Of a stretch of 64,000 bases of DNA, positions 30,212 to 42,160 are shown piece by piece (positions within the stretch are counted from its first letter, which is position 1; each line of letters starts with the position of its first letter). The position numbers were made by a program, and so were the translations under genes. Source of the DNA: Lunularia cruciata (Eukaryota; Streptophyta; Marchantiopsida; Lunulariales; Lunulariaceae). Under the pieces are notes generated by a model. That model did not search any database. It was not told the origin of the DNA and saw nothing but the letters and a program-made list of their open reading frames with translations. Where the stretch lies: assembly GCA_948567375.1 (NCBI GenBank), contig OX419758.1, forward strand, positions 48,985,001 through 49,049,000. Reading direction: 5' to 3'.

Positions 30212-30564
30212 TGTGGTGCACACATTTTTTGTTTTGTTAGCATTTGGAGAAGAAGTAAGCAAGAAAGCCAAATTGCAGAAGGAAGAATGGATGGGAGTGT
30301 ATTTGGAGGACATCCAAAGAAGCCGACTTAGGGTCCGATGATGGAAGTACTCAGAAGAAGAAGTCCGAAGAGCATCGTCTTCGGATCGGGAAGCAAAGGC
30401 CAATACAAAGACCATTTAAGAACCTTTGTACGTGGCAAGAAAGTACACTTCAAGAAACAGCGGAGGCAAAAGAAGCATGTCTTGACGGTGACAGGATAGC
30501 AACATGCAAAAGAAGGGGGAGTCAATTTTGAAATCAACTAAAGAATGACTGCAATTTGGGGTAA

Positions 30565-30571
30565 TATAAAA
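30565..30571 (+). promoter_or_regulatory. TATA box in family C solo LTR
   Basis: TATAAAA at LTR offset about 353. The same motif occurs at offset about 361 in the LTR ending at 41454 and about 387 in the LTR ending at 59652, always just before the start of the conserved LTR reading frame. Confidence 0.6.
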
Positions 30572-33140
30572 TTGCAATTGCGTAGGGGAAAGTTGAATAT
30601 ATCAAGTAGATTTCCTATACCTTTGAGTAGTCATTCTGCAGTAATGCGTGTCAAGAAGCCAATTGAGAGTGAAATTTTCCGGAATCCAAAAGGGGTTAGA
30701 GTGTCTCGTCCAAGAGAAGGAATAGTTTTCCAGTGCCAAAGAACAAGAGAGCAGATCATGGCAAAGAAGGTCACAAATGCTCTGTTAGTACAAAGTTTTG
30801 CAATTTGTAGGTTGGATGTCGTAGCAAGGATCAAAGTCTTGAATAGACTTTGTATGACTTTCTTAGCATGGAATTGGAATTTCAGTTTCCCAAGAGTCAT
30901 GGCAAACATAGCTGCCAGTAATTGCAAGGAAGGCCTTGAAGTTGAGGGGAAGAGAGGAAATCTGGCTTGATGGACTGAGTGAAATTGGAGGTTAGTGTTG
31001 GGGAAAGAAGCATGATAACCGATGGGGATCATGTTCTATCGGAAGTGTGATGTTGCAGAGGAGATGGCGGACATACAAAATTTGTTCTTTGCTTTGCGTA
31101 CCACAAATGGTTACAAGGTGGAGTCCTATTGGGACCCGATTAAATGAAGTATCGTGGGGATGATAATGGCCATGTTCAAACCGGAATGAACAACTTACGT
31201 GAACATGCAGTAGGCGGTCTTTTCCACCAGATGTTTGCAGGAGTGAAGGTGAACTGGGCAAAGTGTTTCCACCAACAAACGAGGCAGATGGTGGTCAATT
31301 GGAAGACAAGTTTGCCTCCACATTATTTTGCACCATTTGCAGCATACTTCTACTTTGGGTTGAACTTGCTGAAAGCAGAGGAGATGCATCGCATGGTGTC
31401 ACATTTCCATCTTGGTTTGAGATGGGAAGCAGATGAAGAAGAGCAACTATGCATGGCACACCTGCGAGCCTGTGACGATCACTTCTTGAGGACGGGAGAA
31501 CAGAAGATGGAAGAAGTCACAAGCCCAAAGACGAAGAAGCACAATAAACCCAAAGAAGTAAAGTTTCCGCCACCACAAAGCAAGACTCAAAGACTGGTCC
31601 TGGAGGGTAAGAAGGTAGTGAAAGAAGAACCGTTGGAAACCAAGTTTGAAGGGGAGACAAAGTCTAGAGGAGAGGACCCAAAAGAAGCTGAACTCACTTT
31701 ACAAAGTAAGGAATCCAGAAGTGAAAGTGAGGGTGAAAACAAGGTTCAGCAATCGGTTGGGAAAGAAGAAGAGGATGAAGCTTGTCATGTGATGATTGAC
31801 AGTGTACCAGGAAAGAAGAATCATTGCATAGTCCTAGTTGTGGAAGAGAAGGGAGCTGAAGGACAGAAGGAGTATCTTGCGGGTCCAAGTTCAGTGGGTA
31901 AGGAAGAAGGAAGCTCGGAAGTAGTGTCACTGAAGATACAAGATTGTGATTTCGACAGAAGGAGCCAGTGGAAGAGGTGAAGTACGAAGATGGAGCCAAA
32001 GATGAAGAGAACTTTGGAGGAATACAATATCTATCCAAGGTGGTCACTCCATTGTTGGGCTATTAAAAGAGCACCAGAAGGTAATTCCCCAAGACCGTAT
32101 GAAGGTGATGAATGAGCTGCAAGTGGTGAAGTATCTGCTGGCTGAAGTGAAGGATTTGCAAGAGCACGTAACCCAAAGAGACGAGGAAGTTGAAGAACTT
32201 TGGGTTGATATAGTCTTGAAGAAGAAGACTTTCAAGAAGTTGCAAGAGAGTTTTGCGGTAAGAGGGAGAGAAATACAGCATAAGCCAAAGAATCAAAGGA
32301 GCAGACAATGTTGCTGACCAAGATGAAAGACAAAGTTAGTGAAGTACGCATCTAGAGTATTCATGTGAAGGTGATGGCAGCGTAATGGAGCAGGAGTTAG
32401 AAAGCTTGAGGAAAAGGGCAGCCGGGAAGGATCAAGCATGGCAAAGAGAGTTGGTAGTCAGAAATCAAGAAGAAGAAAGATTGCATGGGTTGGTACGAAG
32501 TGTTGAGTTGCAGAGTTCTCAGTATGCTAAGGAGAAGAAGATGCTTGCTGCTAAGTACAAAGACGAATTGAAGATGGACCGAGAAGAGTTGAAGGCAGAG
32601 CAATCTTGAGTGTATGAGTTGGAATCATTAGGAGATGTTGCGGGAAAATTGAGAGCTATGCTGTGCACTAAGGCTGAAGGAAGATTTGAAGAAGCAAGAT
32701 TACACAAGTTAAAGTTGCTTGTGCATAAAATTCAGAAGAGGAAAGCCAAAGATGTGGATACAAATACTTTGTTGATCCGATTGAGGGAGAGAGTAGATTG
32801 GAAGATGTTAGAAGTAGGAGATAACATCAATCTCAGATTAGATTTAGTCAATTCAGAGTTAGAGAGAATTAGGAGTAGGGTGAAAGAGGAGAGAAAGTCC
32901 AATGTTGCAGAAGTAGGAATTCAGGTGTCATCAGACTTATTATTAGAGACATTAGAGAAGAGTGGGTCAAAAGATAAAGAGATAGAAAGATTACCCATGA
33001 CCTCAATTGTAGTTCTTAGTGAAGAAATAGAAGAAATAGTGAAGGATTTGGTAGAATCAAATATACCCAAAGAAGGAGAAGTGATAAGAAGATCATTGGG
33101 TTTGAAAGCCAATGACGAGATAGACATCAGATCGGGATAG
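30572..33140 (+). pseudogene. Family C LTR-encoded protein, decayed long copy
   Basis: Successive forward frames read one protein-like sequence of roughly 850 codons with several frameshifts and stops. The N-terminal domain (to about 31500) has conserved blocks W-N-W-N-F-S-F-P, W-R-L-V-L-G-K-E-A, G-Y-K-V-E-S-Y, N-W-A-K-C-F and M-V-S-H-F-H-L. A charged, acidic middle (31500-31980) is followed by a long heptad-rich coiled coil (32100-33000, with K-A-K-D and L-R-E-R-V-D-x-K-M-L-E-V) and a terminal L-G-L-K-A-N-D-E-I-D-I. The same order is found in the other family C LTRs, which argues for past coding function. No known protein family is recognised. It lies wholly inside an LTR, in the sense of the element. 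Confidence 0.7.
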
Positions 33141-33933
33141 AAACAAATTTGAGATTTGAAGAGGCAAATATGAAGAGGTGCATTGTTGGTTTGGATTTGT
33201 AGGTTAGAAGAGTTGTTGTAAAACGGTATTTTTGTTAGAATTGTAATTTGGTTCACGATTTAAGAGTGGCATTCGTAGTGCGATGTTGTTAAGTATTCAT
33301 ATTTTTGAAGATAGATAAAGTGAAGTGCTATTTTCAGTGCTCATCGCTTGAGCTTGATTCCAGGTATCAATTCTATGTTTGTGTTTGTGAGTGTTGGGAG
33401 AATTTTGAAGTGCAAGTCAGTGGGTCTGTGGATGTTGGATTCTGCAGCCTTGATCTTGATTTTGTGTGTTTGATCCTAAGTGAAGTGCAATTGAAGCAAT
33501 GCCTTGACAGATCTGAGAGGAATTGTAGTGTTGGTAATATTCTGCATTTGTGAGTGCAACGTAGTGTTGATGTGAAGCAATTTTGATCAAGGAAGTTGTG
33601 CCTTCAATGGAGGGGTGGAATACAATTCTGAGGCAAAATTGTTTTGCAGTGAAGTGCAGTCTTCGTGAGAATCTGAATCATCACAATCAAGATTTGTTTG
33701 GACAGAATTTGCTATGTTGTGATTATGAGTGTGTATTTGTGATAAGTGGTCAAGATTGTGAGCTTGTTACTCTCTTTTGGGTGTAGTTTCTACCTGAGAG
33801 ACTAACGGCGCAACCAAGAAGAACTACTTGTTATTGTTTGACTTTGTATTTGACCAATTCTGATTTGTATCTCTACGGGATCAAACTTTACTTACCTGAT
33901 TACTGCAAAAGTGATATTTGCCGGGTTGTCACA
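33141..33933 (+). other. 3' 790 bp of family C solo LTR, non-coding
   Basis: This part carries no reading frame but is strongly shared by all family C LTR copies (1316-2092, 37753-38530, 47687-48490, 56709-57500, 62335-63110). It probably includes the end of U5, since it immediately precedes the primer site in full elements. Confidence 0.6.
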
Positions 33934-34553
33934 CACGAGTTTCTCCAAATCACAAATTCATGAGAATAGCTTCCCAACTCTACCTTCAATTTGAATTTTT
34001 GAGCCCAACTCGCAACTTATTGGTCCTACTTTCACCTCTTGAGCTCAAAATCACAACCATTGCTCAAAATTTGCTCTTTTTATGCTCAAAAATTGGCCAG
34101 CGCTTCCGCACACCATCTACCTTACTGCCAAATCTGCATCAATTGAATGAGCTTCTACACACTAGAGAAAAACTGAACTTGAATTGAGCTACCAACGATC
34201 CACCAAGCTTGGAGATACCACCAACACTCAAAGTTCCTACACTCAATTTCCCCCTAACTTCACTTCTCTAATGTTATCAAATTGTTTACCACTCTCAACT
34301 CAACTCAACTCAGATCAGTACTTGATCTGTCACTTTATAAACTACAAACAATTATGCACTGATTACAATCAAGCCACACCCACTCCAACATAGAGAATCC
34401 AGGTGATGCTCGCTGGCCTTTGTCCACTATAGCTAGGAACTCAAATGCTCAACATCAGAGCAGTGAGCTCTTTGGAGCTGCACTTCAAAAGTATAAACCC
34501 CTAGACTCAAGCTAGGTCTAAACTCTAACAATCTCATTGAAGGCACACTCAAC
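33934..34553 (-). repeat. B1 5' LTR, middle part (truncated at right)
   Basis: The stretch 34270-34553 matches 6815-7055 of the B1 3' LTR in the same orientation, including the CTCAA repeat at 34294-34312. The first 280 or so bases of the LTR are missing, because a family A LTR fragment abuts at 34554. No gene is seen in 33934-34270. Confidence 0.7.
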
Positions 34554-35139
34554 TCTTCCAAGGCTAATACTCCAAGACTCAAGACATTGCTCACTAGAGA
34601 GCTCAATGAGAAATAGATAGTTGCAAATGAAAGGATCATGAGTACCTCCTCACCCCTAGTTTACATACTTGTGATATAGTTACACACCAAAGTTACTTAT
34701 TATTGGAGTAACTCAAGTTATTTGACTAAAATTCAAATAAAGTAAAAAGGCTAAAGGAGTATCAACACTCATGGAAATATTCTCCTAAGTAAGTTGTGTT
34801 ATCATGACCCAATCACTAAGTCAAAGATTCATTCACATGGGCTATCTTGGGATTATATAAGAATCCAAAAAGCTTGTGGGTCCAAGAGTTCTCAACTCTT
34901 TCTTCAAAGCCAAATACATAGAAATAATACCAAGTCAACACACTAGAATCCAAAATAGTGGTGCTCATCTTTTCCTCTTCCTCTAAAATAAGATTCCCTC
35001 TATCTTAGCTATGATTAGCTTTAGCTAATCATGACTAATATAGAACCATGCTTTATCTTTATATAAATAATATCTCTCAAGTACTTATAATATCAATTGA
35101 AATATCACATAGTACATACATGCATAAATGGGTATTACA
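34554..35139 (-). repeat. Family A LTR fragment, diverged, inverted
   Basis: On the minus strand it starts TGTAATACCCATTTATGC and follows the family A LTR for about 590 bases, lacking the last 90-100. Divergence is much higher than between A1 and A2, so it is an old copy. It sits exactly between the truncated heads of B1 and B2. Confidence 0.82.
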
Positions 35140-35531
35140 ATTGGTGTTGATTTATGAGATGGAAGGTTTTGTTTAGCCTTCTAGTGATTGGACCCCTTCT
35201 ATTCTTTGCTTCTTGTTTGTGCACCATGTTTGTGTGAGAAGCCTTAACTTTAGAGCATTGGTGCTCTGGTGTGCTCTTGATAGTGAGGCTAGAGTGATTA
35301 CCAGTCAAACTACCTGTGTTTCTCTTTGGTGAGGTAGGAAATGATGACCTATAGATTGTGAAAGTGCGTGTTGTGATGGCAGGTTACATGTTTCCCTTAG
35401 TGTAGTTGTCATAGTTAGAGCTACATTAGTGGGTGATGTTTAGTTGGTGGTGTTGGCACTTGGTCGTTATTCTTGGTGGGGTATTTGTGGTGGTTATGGT
35501 TATGATTTGCAATTCTGATTACTTTGACACA

Positions 35532-37752
35532 ATGGAGTTCTTTGGGGGTTCTGGAGGAGATAGCATTGCAATGCACAATGGGGTTACCCAAAGTGGCACT
35601 TGGTATCAACTTGTATCTTAGGTCCCAATGAGGGAGGAGATTGAATTTGAGTTGGAGTTTGACACATGAGTTGATTCAGTTGAGAGTGCATTTTGTGTGT
35701 CTGCACCATTTTTATGGGACAAAAACAAGATTTATGGAGCCTCTATATACCCTAGGCAATCCTCTGGTACAATGGGTACCATTGAGTTAGATGATTTCAT
35801 CCAAGAGTTTGATGACTTCATCCAAGAGTTTGATAGTTGGTGTAATCTGTAGCAGATGTGGAACTTGACTTTGTTCTCACCCTTCATGGCATGAAAGGGG
35901 TTGTTTCAACACTTGGAGGTTCAACCAATGGATGACTACCATGAGTTTAGTAGAGCTCACTTGGAGGAGATTGAGCTATGGAGACAATATTGGTCTTTGA
36001 ACTATGTCTCCACTTTAGGCTTAGTTTCTAGGGGTAGATCGGTGGTACCAATGAGTTGTAGCTCTAGTAGCATTGGTGAAGTTAGTGGAGATGCACTAGC
36101 TAGAGATAGTGCTACTACAAGTGGAGGTACGACTATAGGAGGTGGTGTAGTACCAGAGTTTAACCTCATGGTGGAGTTCTTTTAGTGTTTGAGGCAAAAC
36201 TACCAAGGAGTGCGGATTGACAAGCTGAGGAGCTTGTAGGAGTTCCAATAGAAGGCTGGAGAGAGCCTATGCAAAGCATACAATCACATGAGATGGCTGA
36301 TCAGTTTTACTCAAGGAGTTACGAAGGCCTAGGCAGTCTTGTTTTGGTATAAGATTTTGGATAGGGAGTTACAACATAGAGTATGTGATGCTACATTGTT
36401 ACAAGCTACTTTGGCAATGGTCTTTGGTTTGGTTGAGCATATTGAGCTCAACATGGTAGAGGAGAGAGTGGTGACAATTTGAATTTGGTAGGGAGACCTC
36501 ATACACAACTGTTACTTCTTCTAGAGTGCAACAAAGTGTACCACACCACATTGGTTTTTGAGGATAGAGTGGAAAACTTAGATACTATGGAGCAAGTGGA
36601 AGGCCTAGTGTAGCTAGACCCTTACCATCATTTTTGGGTCAACAATAGCCAATGAGTGGTGTTGTTTCTTGTTGGACTTGTGGTGGACCTCACCACAAGA
36701 TAGAGTGCACTCAAGGCAATGGATCTGATACCTCTGGTGCATCATAGCCAACAAAAAAATAATTTAAGCATTGTTGTAGATTTAGTCATACTAGTGACCA
36801 ATGATTTGACCTACACATGGAGTTGCAAAGTGGGAGGGTGCTATAATAGGTGGTAGAGGCAGTGGTAGAGGATCCACACCTAGTAGGAGTGCAATACTTG
36901 CCCTTAATTTTGACACAACCATGGCTACTTAAATTGAGCAATTAGAGCAGAGATTGGCTAGCATGGCCATAGCTTAGAGGAGATCAGATTTGGGTGCTGA
37001 GGCTTCCACTTCATATGCTGGTGATAGAGACATCTTGGACTTGATGTGCGGAGCAACACATGTAGATGCATCTACTATAGTGACTAGGAGTGTAGTACAT
37101 GCTCCAAAACCTAGAGGAGCATCAGCGGAGTTGGACACACAAAGAGGAGAGTTGAGAGACAAGTCAAACTTCCCTAGTCTTTCTTGATTTCTAAGGCACT
37201 ATAGATGATATCCATGGCTCCTAGATGTCCTAGTGTAGGTGTAGTAGGTGGTGATGGGATGCATGATAGACTACTTGCTGGTCAGCCACTTATTACTACA
37301 CCAATTGAGTCTAGCTTGATGTTGAGGGTGGCTCAGTTGATTATGCGCTTTCCATTATTCTCAATCAATGACATATGTACATTGGGAGTTGACCCAACCC
37401 CAATGTTTCACCGAGTCTCTGAGTGTTTCTAGTGCTTTGATCGAGGTGCCTTTCGGCCTTTGGTTAGCTACCATGCTTTGTGACAATAAGGATGACGTGG
37501 TTCCTACTTCTAGAGCAGAGGTGGTTGATAGTGGTTTGACTTGGTTAAGGAGCATGGGATCCGCTCAATGACCAATGGTTTATGGAAAGTAGCAATGGCT
37601 AGATTGGAAGAGTTACTAGCTAGACAGGCCTTTGAGCAAGCACGGTTTACACATGGAGTTGTCTTGTAGTATAACCAAAGGAAGATTTTTCATTTGGTTG
37701 GGCCTTTAAGGAAGTTCTATACACCATAAAAGGTCTTACTAGACTTTGGTGC
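35532..37752 (+). pseudogene. B2 gag and start of protease
   Basis: Starts with M-E-F-F-G-G-S-G-G-D. The conserved M-D-D-Y-H-E-F and W-R-Q-Y-W block lies near 35930-35990, followed by a serine/glycine-rich linker and the F-N-L-M-V-E-F-F block near 36160. Zinc knuckles are at 36673-36830 (C-W-T-C-G-G-P-H-H-K-I-E-C, then a second degraded knuckle). The frame ends at the protease motif L-L-D-F-G-A, where the catalytic D-S-G has become D-F-G, directly before the family C LTR. Several stops and frame changes are present. Confidence 0.8.
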
Positions 37753-40700
37753 TATGACAACCCAACAAGTATCACTTTTGTAGTAATCAAGGAAATAGAG
37801 TTCATTCCACAAAGATACGAGATAGAAATGGTCAAATATAAAGAAAATAGTAATAATGTAATTCTTCTTGATTTTGTCATTAATCTCAGGTAGAAACTAC
37901 ACCCAGAAGAGAGTAACAAGCAATACTTTGTAGTCTTGTCACAAATTATACACTTATAATCACAACTCCATGAAATTCTGTCCAAACAAATCTTGATTGT
38001 GATGATTTAGATTCCTCCAAAGACAACTACTTCAATGAAAAATGACTTCACCTCAGAATTGTGTTCCACCCCTCCACTGAAGGCACAACTTCCTTGATCA
38101 AAATTGCTTTGCATCAATCTTGTGCTACACTCACAAATGCAGAATACTACCAACACTACAATTCCTCTCAGATCTGTCAAGGTATTGCTTTGATTGCACT
38201 TCACTCAAGATCAAACACATAGAATGAAGATCAAGGCTACAAAATCCAACATCTAACAAACTCATTGATTTGTACTTTGAATTCTCCACACAATCACAAA
38301 CACAAACACAAGATATACTTGGAATTAAGCTGAAGCAATGAGCACTGCTTCACAACACTTTGCTTTATCTATCTCCAAAATTACAAATGTTGAGCAACAT
38401 AAGATTGCAAATGCCTCCTTTAAATAGGTATAGCACTTTGACAATTACTAACAAATATACTATTCTACAACAACTTTACCAACCTATAGATCCAAAATGA
38501 CAATGCACCTCTTCATATCTGCCTCTTCAAATCTCAAATTTGGTATTTTTCTGATCCGATGTCAACCTCAACTTTAGCTTCCAAACCCAATGTTCCTTCA
38601 AGAATTTCTCCTTCTTTGGGTCTTGCTAATATTACTGCTAAATCTTCTATTTTGACTATCTCTTTACTATGAACTAAAATTGCACACCTCTCTATTCTAT
38701 CTACATCATTATCTTTTGACCCATTCTTCTCTACTTTCTTAGGTAACTCAACCAATGACACTTGCACTCCTCCTTCTATCACTTTGGACTTCTTCTCTTA
38801 CTTCATCTCACTACAAAGTTTATCCAAGTCTGATTTAACAAGATCTGATCTGAGACAAACATGATCTCTTACCTCTAACATCTTTCTATCCACACAATCT
38901 TGTAGATGAATTAGAAGATTACTCAACTCCATGTCCTTTGCCTTCCTCTTCCTTGTCTCTTGCACCAACAACTTCAGCTCATGCGGTCTTGCCTCTTCCA
39001 ACTTACCATCGGCTTCAGTATTGAGTAGTGCTTTCAACTTGCTTACCATTGCTCCCACTGCATTTGACTTTGCCTTTGGCTCTACTTTCTCTTTCTTTCT
39101 CTCCTCCTCCAACCCATTCTAATACATCACCAACTCATTCCAATACATCACCAACACTTCCTTGAACTCAGTCTTCATTGCTTCCTTCTCTTGTCTGTTC
39201 AGAAACTAGTTGATCTTCCGCTCCTCTCAACAATTATTGCAATCATTTATCCTCCCAACTATGCTTTGTTAACTCTTGCTGCTAGGCTTGATCCTTCTTG
39301 GCTGCTCTCTTCCTCAAACTCTCCAACTCTTGCTCCATCAATGCTGCACTGACCTTTGAATGTATCACCTCCACTCGTGCTTCAACAATTTCCCTCTTTA
39401 GTACCTTGACCAATGCCATCTTCTCCTTCAATTCCTCTCTACATTTCACCAAGTCCTCCCTTACCGCTTCTGAGTTTTTACTCTGAAGAATAGCCTCCAC
39501 CCAAAGTTCTTTGGCTTCCATCTCTACTCGCATTAGCTTGCTTCTCAACACCAAGGTCTCCTCACTCCATTTTGTCACAATCGCTAATTCATCCTTCACG
39601 TCTGGATTAGCACTCACCATCTCTACTTTCTTCTATTGCAAAAACACTAACAAAGGACACACAATCTTTGATAGATACTCCACTCCATTTCATTTCCCTT
39701 CATTGTCTATGCTACCTTTGCCTTTGGTAGGTAATTCTTTGACTGGTGCCTCACTCCAAAAATGCAATCTTTGTATCTTCAATGTTTCTTCATCCAAACT
39801 CTCCTCCTCTCGTGATAGCTTTGCTTTGTCTGATAATGATGACTTGAGTACTTTTCTTCCTCTTGGCACCTCTTGGACATACCAAGACACCCTCTTCTTC
39901 CTTCTCACGCTCACACTTGGCTATTGACACCTCCAGACTTGGCTTCTCTGCTTCCACAACCCTTCCCCTGGATTGCTGGACTTCAACTTCTCCTTCACTA
40001 CCACTGCTTGATTCCTCACTCTGTAGTGTGAACTCTTCTTCTCCTCCTGAGGCTTCTCCATTTGACTCGGTTTCTCCCTTTGATTCTTCCTCCAAAGTTG
40101 ATTTTTTCATATCTACCGGCACTGGCTTTGGGTTCAGCTTTTGTATCTTTTGAGGCTGCACCAATGTAATTCATCCTTCAGGTCTACTTCCCTTTTTGGG
40201 CATGGAGATATCCATTGCTACTATTTTCTCCTTCCCACTCTTCATGTAGTACTTATCTCCTTCACAAACACGCTCCATGTAATAACATTCATCCGTATCA
40301 GCTTCCTTGCGCAGATCCGGGTGAAAGTGGGACTGCATTCTACTTCTGTCCTCCAAAGTCAATACCCCAAAGTAGAAATGCACCGCAAAGGGTACAAAAT
40401 AGTGAGGCTGCATATCCTTTCTCCAACCAGTGATCATCTACCCCACACGTGGATGTAGACCTTTTGCCCAATCCACCACTCTGCTGCAAACATTTGGTGA
40501 AAGAACACTACCTGCTGCATTGTGACATAGGTGGTTTGCTCTAGCTTGAACATAGCCATCATTGCAATCACAATTCCTCTTTGCACTAGGTCTCTATAAC
40601 TATCTACCTTATACCTTATACCTTCTTGGTAGGAGGTCTATTGAAAGAATTCCTAACCTCAGCAATTTCTTCCAACGCATCACACTTCCAATAGAAGGTG

Positions 40701-41454
40701 ACACCTCCTACCTCTCTTGCTTTTCTACCCAAGACTAATCTCGAATCTGAATCTATCCATCAAGCCAAATTTCCTCTCTTTCCTTCATGTTTTGGCCCAT
40801 CCTTGCAATCACTAGAGGCAATCTTTACCATGACCCTTGGAAAACTTAAATTCCAATTCCAAGCCAAGAATGTGATACAAAGCCTCAATAAGACTTTGAT
40901 CCTTGCCATGACATCTAATTGATACATTGCAAGACCCCTTATCACACTCTACTTACTTAATTTTAGGGTCATTGTGTGCTTCCTCACTCTCCGCTTATGA
41001 AAGATCAAACCCGAGAGTCTAACCTACTCCTCTTGCATATTTTCAATTTGCATAGACATTGTAGCACTTCCTTGCTGAAATCTCAATTTTATAGTCCTTT
41101 GCTGATTGGTCATTCATCAGTCACTCACCAATTCTATGAATTTTTTTCTTGTCACTTTCAAGAACATCTTAGTCATGAGGTAGTCACTTTCTTCCCACGT
41201 ACTTTCTTGATTGGCAAAACCCAAAGAAGTTTGTTACACAATCTTTGGATCAGGTTGCACTACATGATACAAATTTCTCTTCTTCATAGTTCATTTTGTC
41301 CAACCCGAGTCCTTTAGACTTTGATCCAAGGTTGACTTTAGGTTTATGCCAAACACACAATTCTTCATGTTTCTACCCCGTTTAGCCCTCCTTTGGCTTT
41401 ACCAATGCACTACTTCTTTAAAACTCAAGACAAACAAAAAATATGGGTACCAAA
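37753..41454 (-). mobile_element. Solo family C LTR (3.7 kb), in B2 protease
   Basis: 3702 bp. On the minus strand it starts TTTGGTACCCATAT and ends GGGTTGTCATA, both slightly decayed forms of the family termini. It is flanked by GGTGC (37748-37752) and GGTGT (41455-41459), a 5-bp target duplication with one change. Removing it rejoins the B2 protease frame immediately after its active-site motif. Size and layout match the solo LTR at 30212. Confidence 0.85.
38534..41100 (-). pseudogene. Family C LTR-encoded protein, decayed copy
   Basis: The minus strand repeats the pattern of 30572-33140. The N-terminal blocks (A-W-N-W-N-L-S-F-P near 40850, W-R-K-D-M-Q-P-H-Y-F and R-M-Q-S-H-F-H near 40430-40330) are followed by an acidic/serine-rich middle (40160-39790). 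The coiled-coil part (39620-38800) contains M-E-Q-E-L-E-S-L-R-K-R-A-A-K-K-D-Q-A and R-K-R-K-A-K-D, and the C-terminal L-G-L-E-A-K-V-E-V-D-I ends near 38540. Stops and frameshifts are present. A TATAAAA on the minus strand at 41093-41087 precedes it. Confidence 0.7.
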
Positions 41455-42160
41455 GGTGTGCAACTCCTTATGTTGGGGAAAGCTATATTTGTCAATCTAG
41501 AGTTATGGAAGACCAATCTGGAGAGGTGTCCATTACAGATCCAAACATCTCTAGGGGATGGTTCTACAAAATACATCACATGTGGAGAGCTTGTTGTTCA
41601 GATTTTGCCTGATCATCCGACTAATACCTTTGTGGTGAGAGCTCAAGCCATTGCGACCATAGTTGAGTCATATGATGTGTTAGTTGAAGGAGCAATGTTT
41701 TATCCCATGTTCAATATTAACTATTGGGAGGAGACAGCCTCCTATAGACCAGGTTGGCAATCAGGTGAAGGATGGGTATGTCACCTACCAATATGCTTCA
41801 AAAGTGGCAGTCTTTGCTCACTATAGTCACGGACCATGGCAACATCATTTTTAGCTTTCAGTGGTTTTATTACTTGGCTTGGTGACATATTGGAAGGGAA
41901 CGTCCATGTAGAGAAAACTCTAGTGCCAGAGGAGATCACTTGGGTTTGGATTACAATTGAGATTGTTTCATCCATCTTGGACGTTCCATTGTGGAGTTTA
42001 GAGGAGGTATTGCAGGAACATGCGGATCAATTAGTGTAACAAGCATTGAGTGGAACCTTTGTACCACTAGGAGACCAATGTGAGGATGAGCTCCTAGAGT
42101 CGATAACCTTGACACCTTTGGATACCACACTCATTGCTTGGCAGTATCTAATAGAGGGAG
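41455..42160 (+). pseudogene. B2 protease remainder and linker
   Basis: It resumes the protease after the family C LTR (L-M-L-G-K-A at about 41468) and follows B1 through I-V-E-S-Y-D-V-L-V and Y-W-E-E-T-x-S-Y-R-P-G-W to an acidic linker (E-E-I-T-W-V-W) and the segment L-T-P-L-D-T-T-L-I-A-W that leads into methyltransferase motif I. One in-frame stop appears near 41825 and another near 42036. Confidence 0.8.

Larger units (their letters stand above)
30212..33933 (+). mobile_element. Solo family C LTR (3.7 kb) with internal reading frame
   Basis: A 3722-bp LTR from TGTGGTGCACACA to GGGTTGTCACA, flanked by CACGG (30207-30211) and CACGA (33934-33938), a 5-bp target duplication with one change. 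It is inserted in the B1 5' LTR. No internal retroelement genes remain, so recombination between two LTRs removed them. It is among the largest LTRs in the window. A TATA box sits at offset about 353, just ahead of a decayed frame spanning 30.6-33.1 kb. Confidence 0.88.
6815..34553 (-). mobile_element. B1: decayed Ty3/gypsy element with methyltransferase and PHD-finger modules
   Basis: One minus-strand element split by younger insertions. Order in its own sense: truncated 5' LTR (34553-33934 and 30211-29625), primer site (29622-29605), leader, gag N-terminus (29214-28741), rest of gag and protease (20938-18804), methyltransferase fragment (about 18520-18129), RNase H (18128-17870), integrase ending in a PHD finger (17530-16401 and 7645-7510), polypurine tract (7352-7341) and truncated 3' LTR (7340-6815). 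The insertions are A1 (7646-16400), A2 (20939-28740) and a solo family C LTR (30212-33933). Exact target duplications allow the coding sequence to be followed across A1 and A2. A reverse transcriptase is missing, apparently deleted at about 18129. Numerous stops show it is dead. Confidence 0.85.

Noticed and set aside
31144-31980. Candidate env-like gene in the family C LTR
   Set aside because: No signal peptide or membrane segment. The sequence is charged and leads into a coiled coil, and it lies inside the LTR rather than after pol.
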